Shown here: in pieces, positions 34,421-44,824 of the stretch
Layout: the number at the start of each line of letters is the position of its first letter
How positions within the stretch are numbered: the first letter of the stretch is position 1
Assembly (NCBI GenBank): GCA_030062745.1
Contig: CP099844.1
Location: forward strand, 25,420,596-25,484,595
Direction: 5' to 3'
Length of the DNA stretch: 64,000 nt
Source of the DNA: Capitulum mitella
Lineage: Eukaryota; Arthropoda; Thecostraca; Pollicipedomorpha; Pollicipedidae
Translations under genes and position numbers: made by a program
Notes under the pieces: generated by a model
Told to the model about the DNA's origin: nothing
The model's input: only the letters and a program-made list of their open reading frames with translations
Database searches by the model: none

Positions 34421-36540
34421 GCTCCAACTGTCCGCAGTCGCGAGGCTACGGTGGCTTAATTGCCGTCACCAGTCGCAAACCTCGATGTCAAATGCCCACG
34501 CTGTCCGACCCATGTTAATGGCAACTACGGCACAGCCGATCGTAAGCAGATTAGGCAGCGTTCTCGTCTTCCATTCTGAGGACAAGAATCGCATGTCTGC
34601 ACAGCGGCATTACACTTGCAAATGAACGTACCGCGCCCACAACCTTGCCGCGACCACGGGGTGCAGACTCATTCATCTCGGCCACTTAGCCGCGTGCAAA
34701 TATTGAACACCGATCGTAAAACGGCGATCAAACTTTCAAGCAAAGTCGGAAATGTCCTCCGCTAATCGCCGCCCATGTTTATCGCCGGGAGCGGAGTGAG
34801 CGGGCCGCCGACTCGGCGCTGCCAGCTGGAAGGAGGCCACCGGGCACGCCGGCGCGGCAGGCTCCCGGTCGCCGCGTGCGCCAGCGCGTCGCTGCCAAGC
34901 ACAGCCGATTGTTGGAGCGCCGCGGCTGCGGTTGTTCCAAGACGCGCCGCGCGCCGCTCGGTGGGCACGGACGCCGCCTTGCGACCCGGACAAAGCCGGC
35001 TGTCGAGCCTGTCGGAGCTGGCGGAACTGCCGGTGCTGGCGGAGCTGTCGGACCTGTGAGAGCTGCCGGGGCCGGCTCACGTCTCTCTCAGGACGGCGGC
35101 CGCCGGAGGGGCGGGCCCAGCCCGGGTCGCCGGCCCGGACCCGGCCGGGGGGTTGCGGCGTGGCGGAAGTGTGGCTCGGGGGGGGGGGGCGGGGGCGGGG
35201 GCGGCTGGCAGCAGCCACCGACAGCCGCGGCCGCCGTGGTCCCACTGGAAGCAGCGCCAAACACGGCCGGGCCCGGCGCTCTGCAGCCGTCGCCTCAGAC
35301 GAGACGCAACGAAAAAAGCGCCGTCGCTCTGGCCGCAAGCCGGTGACCAATGGCCGTCTCTGCCGGCCGCTATATATGGTCAGCAGCTACCCAGCCGCCA
35401 AACGGGCCGATCCATAGTGCACGCGCCGGAGGCCGGCCAATGGCATCCCGCCTCGGGCCGCGCCGTCCGTTCGCAGTCGCCTCCCGGTGCCGCCCGGTCG
35501 GACCGGCAGGCGGAATTCCGCGCCGATTGCCGCCGGTCCGCGCGGACGTTTACGACGGCGTCGGAGCGACTCGCGTGCGGACTTGGTGACATACGGCCCA
35601 CTTTGGTTGTGCGGATGGGCCGGGCGGTTATGGGGCGAAAAGCCGTTGGCGTGCCGCGAGCGAGCCGTGAGGCCAGCAAAACGAGGGCTCACGACCGGAA
35701 CTGGGACCGGCAGTGGGATGTACAGAACGCACGAGGCCGCGACATCCCGAGCGACGCTGCCGCAGCGAGATCTGAAGACAGTTCACCATACGCAAAATCG
35801 AAACCGACACCGTGATGGTCTTAATGCATCGGCAGAAATCCACGCACCATCTGACCTGAGGACCTAGGTACCGCCCGAGCCCGGCAAACAGCCGGGCGTG
35901 ACCACCGGAGAACACCGCCATTCAAACCACGACAGCCCTGCGCTGCGGCCGCCGTCCGGCCGTGGCCAGACCCGCCGGGCGGGCCGCGTCACTGCTGGCG
36001 CGGGAGCGGCAGACGGCGCGGCGCAGGCGCTCCCGAGTCCGGGGCACCCGGTCGGCGGACGGCTGCAGCGGCCGTGGGCCGAGACAACTGAACGTGGGTC
36101 GGACACAACTGACGCTGAAATCGGGTCCGCGGCCCGCACACAGTCTGACACGGCTTACCGCGTACCCAGGGGCCACGGCCAGCAGACAGTCAGGGAGCAG
36201 GACCAGCAGACAGCCAGACACAGCTCGCCCTGCACCCGGGAGCCACAGCCAGCAGACGTCAGGCAAAGGTGACCCGGTGCCTGGGGTCCGCAGCCAGCAG
36301 CCAGTCGGACACGGCCGACGACAGATGGGCCTCGCTAGGCACACAGCCGACGCCGCCGGCCGACCCCATAAATCACGTGACCACCGGCGGGACAACGGCT
36401 GTGTCACGCTAATGAGGGGCGTTTGTCTCGGCCGCCGGCCGTGCCGTCACGTCACGGGCCGCGCGGCTGGCGGCCAGGCGGCGGGCGCTGTCACCAACGG
36501 GACCGGCCCACTGATATAGTGGGGACACTTCCGGCGCGAC
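34421..36540. other. GC-rich stretch without a supported gene
   Basis: It contains a G-run tract at 35177-35204, unique CpG-rich DNA, and a degenerate repeat at about 36160-36330 built on CAGCCAGCAGACAG. Open frames are proline-, arginine- and glycine-biased; no exon with good splice sites was found. Confidence 0.5.
35177..35204 (+). other. G-run tract with G-quadruplex potential
   Basis: A run of 13 G is followed by GGGGG, GGGGG and GG blocks separated by single C bases. This meets the usual four-G-run pattern for quadruplex formation. Confidence 0.6.
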
Positions 36541-36905
36541 CTGACCTCACTGCGCGGCAGACCGTCCGCAGCGGCCGGCCCGCTGTACCGTCACAGGGCA
36601 TCTCCGACCTGACCTGACCTGACCTCACTGTACGGCAGGCTGTCAGCAGACACCGGCCCGCTGTACCGCCACAGGGCACCTCCGACCCGACCTGACCTGA
36701 CCTCACTGTACGGCAGGCGGCAGGCAGAGGCCGGCCCGCTGTACCGTCACAGGGCACCTCCGACCCGACCTGACCTGACCTCACTGTACGGCAGGCGGCG
36801 GCGCCCGTCACAGGGCATCTCCGACCCGACCTGACCTGACCTCACTGTACGGCAGACCGTCAGCAGAGGCCGGCCCACTGTACCGTCACAGGGCACCTCG
36901 ATGAG
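36540..36905. repeat. Minisatellite, 78-bp unit, 5 copies
   Basis: CCTCACTG occurs at 36545, 36623, 36701 and 36779 (78-bp spacing) and at 36840 after a unit shortened to 61 bp. Each unit contains GGCCGGCCCGCTGTACCGTC and ends in direct TGACC pentamers. The pentamers create overlapping TGACCT (AGGTCA) hexamers. Confidence 0.9.
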
Positions 36906-37770
36906 ACCTGACTGGCCTGACCTGCCTGTAAGCTAGTGGCCTTAAGCCAACCTCCACCAACGGGACAAGCCCACGGTATCGCTCAGAGGTATAGCCCACG
37001 GTATCGCTCAGAGGTATATCTAACACTGTCTGATGGTGCGGCCGCGCGCAGTCGTGGGTACGATCACGTCATCGCGACTGAAAAGGAATGCCTTTAAACA
37101 GCTCAGTAGAAAGCCTCCTCAGACACTGAGCCCAACTGCCAAGGGATGTGATAAGGAGTGAGCGCGGGCCAGGCCTAGCAGGTCATTATCTTGAACAGCT
37201 TTCACCCAACGCCGAAGAATTCCTCCTGAATCCGGTTTGCCTCTCCAACCACCATCTCGTTTAGAAACGCTCCAGCACCTCGATGCTCAATGTTATGACG
37301 AATTTCATTTGCCCAAGCAGGCCGAAGTTTACCGGACGGGCAGACAGCATAACCGATGTACCAAGTTCATGTTTCTCTCTCCGCTGTTGCCAGCCAATTC
37401 AACGATTCCGTGTCCCTCCTCGGCCCCACCCGCCCATCAGATACCGGCACCAGCCGGCGAGCTAACGCACCATCTGCGGGCGACCTCGCCGAGCAGACTT
37501 CATCACGGGACCGCGGAGGGCGGACCGGGACGGGAGTCCGCCACCAGCCGTCCAGATCCTATCGACAGGTCCCGCGCGGCCGCGCCCCTGATTCGGGGCG
37601 GCCGGCCTCCGCCATCGCACCGGACCGCCTCGCTGGCGGCCAGCACAGCCGACCGTCTGAGCTCAGGCCCCGTCAGGCGGTCCGATCGGGCAGTCGGGTC
37701 TGAGCCGGGGGCATCACGGCAGACGGCGGCTCCGAAACGTCTTCACAGTAGCCCGGCCTGGTCAGGACCA
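36906..37770. other. Unassigned sequence between arrays
   Basis: Mixed-composition DNA with a short direct duplication near 36970-37020 (CCCACGGTATCGCTCAGAGG twice). No gene or element recognised. Confidence 0.4.
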
Positions 37771-37779
37771 GGTACTAGG

Positions 37780-38115
37780 AAGAGAAGACGGCGGAGGTCA
37801 GGGAGGAGGTAGCAGAGGTCAGGGAAGAAACGACAGAGGTCAGGGAGGAGGCGGCGGAGGTCACGGGGAGACGACAGAGGTCAGGGAGGAGACGACGAAG
37901 GTCAGGGGGACGACGGAGGTCAGGGAAGAGACGGCGATGGTCAGGGAGGAGACGGCAGATGTCAGGAAGGAGATAACGGAGGCCAGGAAGGAGGCGGCGG
38001 CGGCCAGGGGGAGACGACGGAGGTCTGGGAGGAGACGGCGGACGTCAGGGAGAACACGACGGAGGTCTGGGAGGAGACGGCGGCAGCCAGAGAGGAGACG
38101 ACAGACGTGAGGGAG
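37780..38115. repeat. Purine-rich minisatellite, units of about 18-24 bp
   Basis: GACGACAGAGGTCAGGGAGG and variants recur about 15 times, giving a long almost pure purine tract on the plus strand with an AGGTC(A/G) hexamer in most units. Such a tract could form triplex DNA. Confidence 0.8.
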
Positions 38116-38564
38116 GAGGTGGTGGCCGTCAGAGGCGGTTTTCGAAATGATCACCATTTCCGGCAGGCGAAGCGACATGTGGAAAAGCTGGTCTTTGAGC
38201 CAGCCCAGCCGGCGGCCGCGGATGGACTGTCGTCAGCGAGTGCTGCCAAACCCCTCCAACCGGGCTGCAGTTTTAGCACGTGGTTAACCGTTCACGGTCC
38301 CGTCACACATCTATCGCCTGACGGCACCCACTGCAGACGCCCAGCGAGGGCAACCGGTTATCTATCACTGACTATTTACCTTTGTAACTATCCCTAAATT
38401 TATCAGTCTCTCCGTTTTTTTTTGGGGGGGAGGGATGACGAAGGATCCCAAGAGCTACCACGTACATGAATCTAAATAAACATTCTGATCTGATCTGATA
38501 TCGTCTCAAATGACACATCCAGGCCGGCTCTTCCGGACCGCCGCCTACCGCTGCCGCTCTGCCT

Positions 38565-38596
38565 CCACTGCCGCCGCCGCCGCCGCCGCCGCCGCA
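38565..38596. repeat. CCG trinucleotide microsatellite
   Basis: About nine to ten CCG triplets inside another CpG-dense block (about 38510-38940). No exon with supporting splice sites was found next to it. Confidence 0.85.
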
Positions 38597-38599
38597 CCG

Positions 38600-40480
38600 G
38601 TCCGGCGGCAGGCCGGCTGTCAGCGGGCGGCGGCCGCGGCCTCAATGGAGCGGCCGGGCGCCGGGCCGGGCCCGGTACGCCCTCCTCCAGCGGCGCGCGC
38701 CGTGAATGCCGCCCGCCGCGCCGCATTGTCCGCCGCCGGAGAGCCTCGCCGGAAGTGTACCGGTAACGGAGCCGGGCTCCCGCGCCACGGTGGTCCCGCT
38801 CCGGCCGGCCCGGACCGGACCGCGTGAGTTATGAACGTCCGTCCGTGATCTAATCGGTCGGCGAGCCGGCCGCGCCGCGCATTCAATCGGCGCCGCGATT
38901 AATTGTTTTCCGCCGCGTCGCGCCGGCGCGGCCGCATGACAAATGACGAGCGATCCTTACGGGGAGGCCTAGAGACCGGCGACCGCACGGAATTCGTCCG
39001 CGATCCGCATGTTACTCTTCAAAATGAATGTACCCATCACTGTTGTCTTCAGTGACTAAGTAGCCATAAAGCCGATGGCATGCCTGAAAAATGAACAGAT
39101 ACTTAATAGGAAGTCGGAGCACGAATCTGAATGCTGGACAGTCATTTAATGGGCCAGAATGATTCAACCGCACTGTCTGCACAATCCTGCTAGCTGTTCG
39201 GCAAACCTTCAGCCGTATTTACTCCTCGCAGTCTATTTCGAGGGTCTCCGCGTCTTTGCAGAGCTCCGCTGGCGACGGTCTCCGGCCTCCAGTCTTCGTC
39301 ACTCTCCGCCGTCTCCGGTCTGAGCTGCGCGGCTCCTGAGACTGACCCGTCCCGACCCACTCCAGTCCGGCTGCTGCGTATCGAGGCGACGGCTGGGCGG
39401 CGGCTGGGCGGACGGGCGGTGGCCGGGCGGCGGGCCGGCCGGGGCGTCACGCGCACATCGGCGGCCCATCCATCGCGCCGGCGGCGGCTCACGACCGTCG
39501 CTGACGGCCGCCGCCGCCCGGTGGCCGCCGGCCGCCGGCCGCGCCCGGAAGACGACCGCTGCCAACGCCGGCAGCCACCCGTCGACACGACCGCTAATGT
39601 GTCGGCGCCGCACACCGCACGGCGTGCAACACGAGCCGGGCGGCTGGTGCGTGCCGGGTGGGCCTCAGGCCGCGGCAGCCGTCCAACAGTCTGCCCAGAC
39701 CAGCCGCCGAAGTGGTCCTCATCCATTATCGCTCCTGAGGAAGTCGTCTCTTGCTTTCATATATCTTTGCCCTCGCGACAGATACCTGCGGTTCCACGAA
39801 TATTGCCTACGAAAAAAGTTCATTAAGTCGCGACGGCCAATTCCGGAGGGAGCTATAAGCCGACAGCTCATCGGTTATCTAAAGAGACACACTCAGACAT
39901 GCGGGGAGCAAATTATAAAACGTACTGTACTGCCGGTGTGTACATGATAAAAATGCACCCGCGAATAAAAACCTGCTCCTTTCCCACGTAGATATGCGCG
40001 GGACATGACTGATGGTACAAAATGGGTGGCGTCTTGATGAAGTGAGGACATATATTGATGATAACTGGATATTAATGGAGATTAAATGCTTCCGAGAAAT
40101 TTGACAGAGATTAATTAATGTACGCGAAACTGTCGGCGGAAAAAAGGGAGCGGTCATTTCTGACCGACGGAACAATAATGATGGACTGTCTCATTGGCTG
40201 ACGCTGTAAGTCTTCAACGGATTTCGGCGCCTCACGGCCATCACGGTTGTACTGCGGATAGTGCGTTTTTCGTAACCGAGCAGCTTTGCGCCGATACCTC
40301 ACGATCTCCACATAAAATATTCCAACTTCTTAACCAATGTTTGTCACATCGCTTATAAAAAAACAAAAAATACAAGCGAAGGAGCAGCGGAAAATATAAA
40401 TGTCCCTGTCAACAATTACGACCTTGGGCATCGATGTCCTGGCTTCAATGATAACTGATTCGTATCGGGCCGGCGGCCTC
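38600..40480. other. Unassigned stretch with CpG-dense and AT-rich parts
   Basis: CpG-dense at 38600-38940 and 39300-39720, AT-richer elsewhere. A minus-strand ATG at 39726 opens a long frame, but it soon becomes arginine/proline-rich and has no supporting splice site. No gene called. Confidence 0.45.
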
Positions 40481-40489
40481 CCCGAGCGG

Positions 40490-41190
40490 CCCAGGCACTG
40501 CAGAGTCGGCCGGCACCAGCTCTGGCAGTGCTGCGCCCTCTGGCACTGCAGAGTCGACCGGCGCCAGCTCTGACAGTGCTGCGCCCTCTGGCACTGCAGA
40601 GTCGACCGGCGCCAGCTCTGACAGTGCTGCGCCCTCTGGCACTGCAGAGTCGACCGGCGCCAGCTCTGACAGTGCTGCGCCCTCTGGCACTGCAGAGTCG
40701 ACCGGCGCCAGCTCTGACAGTGCTGCGCCCTCTGGCACTGCAGAGTCGACCGGCGCCAGCTCTGGCAGTGCTGCGCCCTCTGGCACTGCAGAGTCGACCG
40801 GCGCCAGCTCTGACAGTGCTGCGCCCTCTGGCACTGCAGAGTCGACCGGCGCCAGCTCTGACAGTGCTGCGCCCTCTAGCAGTGCAGAGTCGACCGGCGC
40901 CAGCTCTGACAGTGCTGCGCCCTCTAGCAGTGCAGAGTCGACCGGCACCAGCTCTGACAGTGCTGCGCCCTCTAGCAGTGCAGAGTCGACCGGCGCCAGT
41001 TCTGACAGTGCTGCGCCCTCTGGCAGTGCAGAGTCGACCAGCGCCAGATCTGGCAGTTCAGAGTCGACCGGCGTCGGTTCTGACAGTGCAAAGCTGACTG
41101 GCGTCAGTTCTGGCAGTGCAGAATCGACCGCCACCACCTCTGGCAGTGCAAAGTCGACCGGCGCCAGCTCTGGCGGTGCAGCGCCTCCGG
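40490..41190. repeat. Minisatellite, 48-bp unit, 11 near-identical copies plus diverged flank
   Basis: The unit is CTCTGACAGTGCTGCGCCCT, then CTGGCACTGCAGAGTCGACC and GGCGCCAG. Eleven copies at about 40506-41034 differ by only a few bases; bases 41034-41190 hold shorter diverged derivatives. The unit is exactly 16 codons, so long frames stay open on both strands: 255 codons on the minus strand (repeat LAPVDSAVPEGAALSE) and 189 on the plus strand. Substitutions among copies change residues freely. Confidence 0.9.
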
Positions 41191-41194
41191 GCAT

Positions 41195-42226
41195 GCGGTG
41201 CTCGTCCGACACGTGCCGTCAATCATCTCTAGCCAGTGGCCGATAGCGGGCGGCCGCCAGCGGCTGTCCGCGCGCCTCATGACCAGCCGGCGGCGAGGCC
41301 TTGATGTCGGCCGTCCGGCCGGCCGGCCTCCGCCGCGTCTCCGACTTGTAATGCTTGGCGGCCGCGCGGCCACTGCGTTCGGCCGGCGGCCGGTCGGCAG
41401 CCTTCAGCGCCGCCGGCCGGTTGGCCCACTGTTGACTCCCGCCGATAAAACGCCGCGGCCGGCCGCCGGCCGAGATCCGACCTGACCGCCACGTACACAC
41501 ACGGCAATCAGCGCCCGCCGGCCAGCCCCGACTTCGCCCGTCGGCCGTGACGCCATCCGGCGGCCGGTGACGTCAGCGGTCGGAGCGCGGCCACCGGCGA
41601 GGCGGTCCACACCGCCCATCGGCGTGACCGGTGACGCCGTGACGGCACCGTCACCGCCACCGCCGAGCGCCGCGACGCCCCGCAGCCTGTTCGTCGCCAA
41701 ACATGGGACCGGTCAGGCTGAGCCGATCTGTTTATCGCAGGACATGAACGTCACGCGGAGGCGGTCTGTTTATCGCGACACATGAGAGCGGTGCGGTGCA
41801 GCGGTCCCCCCATAGCGGGACATGACCGCGGTCGGGCCTAAACGGCATCCCCGACCGGCCGGACAGTCGGGCGACCGACACCGGGCCGCAGGGCGAGGCT
41901 CGGCAGCGAGATCAACTTCAATCGACGCCCGGGAAGGGGGCCTGATGAAGAGAAATCAGCCCTCAACGTGTCGCATGGCGCGAGCCAGCGGCCAGACGAG
42001 CTGTGCGCTGAATGGCAGTGGCCGATGGACAGGCCGAGCTCCGTTCTGGACAACATAGACATCGCACAGTGATGCAGTTGAGGGAACTGGCTCCAAGCCA
42101 AAGAAGTGAAGTACCGGACACGTTGCTTTTTTTCAAAATATTCTGGATGTCGGATGAGAACTTCGGAGCATGGCAGACGTTTTCTGCTAATGATTAGGGG
42201 GAGCCGACGACCCAACAACCTGACCT
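41195..42226. other. CpG-rich to mixed stretch without a supported gene
   Basis: GC-rich to about 41830, then mixed composition. No convincing exon, element end or tandem array was found. Confidence 0.45.
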
Positions 42227-43402
42227 CCCCAACGTGAGTTTCTTAATGGATTAACCCCACTTTATTTTGACCGATAATCTTTCGGTTTTTCACATTTATT
42301 TTTGCATGTATATTTTAATCAGAACATTCTATAATATATATGCATATATATATAATATATATAATATATAAATATACATATATATGCAAACACAGACGTC
42401 CTTGCACACTTACTGTGTGAAGGTGGCAAATTGGTGGTTACATGTTGCACGTTGGCATGATCAAAATCGTAGTTTCATTTTCAAAGAGTTTGAAGTTTCA
42501 TTTTCAGGGTGCAAGACAACATTGGGAGGGTCAAATGGCCATCGAAGGGGCTCAAATGAGCATAGGAGTTGAAGCCTCTCAAAGATACAAAAAGGCACCT
42601 CCGATGGGTGTCCAGTCAACTATCATGCGTGCCCAATTTGCCACCACGGGTACATGACACTCACAGAAATGGGAAGCCACACCAGTGCGTGGTTGTAACG
42701 ATGTGGTAATGTAAATAGTGATTTGTGAAAGCTATCGTTTGCCTGTTTAACCAAATAACCTCTCACCATTTCTTTTCTACATATTTTGTCATTTTTGCTT
42801 TATTCTATACTTTCTGCATATCTGTTATCTTTCATTGAGATGCCTTGTCGTCTGCATGATGAATGAGACCTACCTCGTTGTTGCTTATATCATTATTTTC
42901 CCTATATACATTCCGCAATATACATGTGAAACAAAGCAAGTTTAAACATCACGCACGCACTTGATTTGGTTCGCTGCCATTACTGAGCGGTTCAAAAAGA
43001 TTCATGGAAAAAAATAGATCAGAGTGGAAATATTACTACCAGTATAGTTATGTGGAAGACACAGCTTAGAAGGAACACATTGCAAATATAACCAAATAAA
43101 ATTTAAAGTACTGGGCTATATTCTGGTGAGAACTCCATGATTTCCTACCCAGTAGTTGCAAAGACAACGTCATGGTCGAGCCGGGCTGCTCAGTTTCATT
43201 TTTTTCTGTTAGCTGAATCGGCTTTTGACTTCGCTTGCAATTATCTTTATCTATTTCGCAGTTTTTCTCTTCTTCATACTAGAACTGGCCAAAAATATTT
43301 GGGGGAGGGACAAAATCGGTTCTGGAAGAGCCCTGCTCCACAAAAGAGGGGCCGTGGCCCTTCCTAAAAAATACAAATCGACACCCCTGCTGAGGAGACT
43401 AG
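42227..43402. repeat. AT-rich dispersed repeat, copy 2 (long form)
   Basis: It opens with CGTGAGTTTCTTAATGGATT and ATTAACCCCACTTTATTTTG and closes with AATACAAATCGACACCCCTG, the same blocks as 1137-1512. An AT-dinucleotide tract lies at about 42328-42385. Other internal blocks (for example GCCTCTCAAAGATACAAAAA near 42575) also resemble the end, suggesting internal duplication. No coding capacity or transposon class was recognised. Confidence 0.6.
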
Positions 43403-44824
43403 CATCCAGGCAACAGTAAAGGACAAGTCACAGCCGGACATTCCGGCTCAGAACCGCAGATCTACAGCACTAGCCACCGGGACGTCTGGTGTTGCATATA
43501 TGGAGCTAATCCCTCAGATCAGAGAAGCATATCGCTCGGTATATATACAGTTCACGCCAGCCCCGCAACAGTCTGGCAGCCGGTCTGTCCAGCCATCTCC
43601 TGCCGGCCCGGTAGCTCGCGCACGATATCTTCGGAGCCACACATGTTTGGATAGCCAACGAAAAAGACATGAAGCTTCTTTGACACTTAGGATCAACCGC
43701 TCCAGAGTCGGCAGATATGTTGTGAGAGAATGGCTAGCAGGCCGTTTTGAGAGGCTGCCTGAAGCCATGCCAACATACCAACATCTGGCAGCAGAAAGCA
43801 GCCACAAAGATGCCCATGAGATCGAGTGGGAGGATGCAGCGAGGGGAAGCTGTCCCGTCTACTTAGAAAGGAAGCCTTGTGCGAAAAGAACACATCACGG
43901 CAAGGCACCGGGCGTGCAGCAACGACGAGCGACAACCGAGGCGCCTGCCGCGGCCACTACGGCCACCACTTGGCGCGCCCTCAGTACAAACAGAGCGCGG
44001 GCGGGGGCGGGGCGCCCGACGCCGGCTGCCAGACAGCGGGGCATTAGCGGGGGAGGATGGCGGCTGGCCGCGCGGCACGCGGCGGCACGGGCCGGCCGGC
44101 CGGCGCATACGCTTGCAGCCAGAGCCCGGTACCCGGGCGTCGCCCGACAGCAGACCTGGCTGGACAGTGATGGTGGGCCACGTCGGGCGGCGATGGCGTT
44201 CTTCCTGCCGCCTTCGTTCGAAATTCACTCTGGGTTCGAGGCTCACGAGTGACTGACGGTACCGCATTCGAAAGCTCGCGGAACGCGTCGGGTCGGTGTA
44301 AAACACGAAGCCATGCAGTTATGAACTCAACCATCATAAGTATTGTAATAAAAAATCGGCGACCGTCTTCGGCTGAGTCCAGTGACAAGGGATTTCAAGT
44401 GCAATTGATGCGTTTAGTTCCGGTTCCTATTTTACTTTCTAAGGCACATACAACTGAGGTCCACGGCAACAAGCCTGGACGATCTGGCGGCAAAATGCAA
44501 CAAACGGAGCATGCTGGTGGAGCCAAGTTCAGTCTTCAACAGCAAACTAACGCCAGATATTTAGACGACAGAGACTCCATGACATCTCGGACATTCTCGA
44601 GGGAGCTGCATGAAAAGCACCGAGCATTTTATAATCAAGTGCAAATAAGACATAAAAATTGTTGCCTGCACCTCGATAACGCGCAGACAAAAAAAAACAC
44701 GACGTCCCGTCTGCAGTATCAATGTTAACTGACCACCATCCACTCGTAATAGCAATGATGATCGCAACCAAGTATAGCGCTATCCACTAAGACTGAGGCC
44801 AGGTGAGACCGCCACCACCACGCG
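43403..44824. other. Unassigned stretch with a 250-codon open frame
   Basis: A plus-strand frame runs 43500-44252 from ATG. Its first half is of unremarkable composition, its second half is GC-rich and Ala/Arg-rich. No domain, splice site or homology is visible, so it is not called as a gene. The rest is unique sequence. Confidence 0.35.

Noticed and set aside
43500-44252. 250-codon plus-strand frame from ATG
   Set aside because: Its second half is GC-driven Ala/Arg-rich sequence, and no domain or homologue is recognised.
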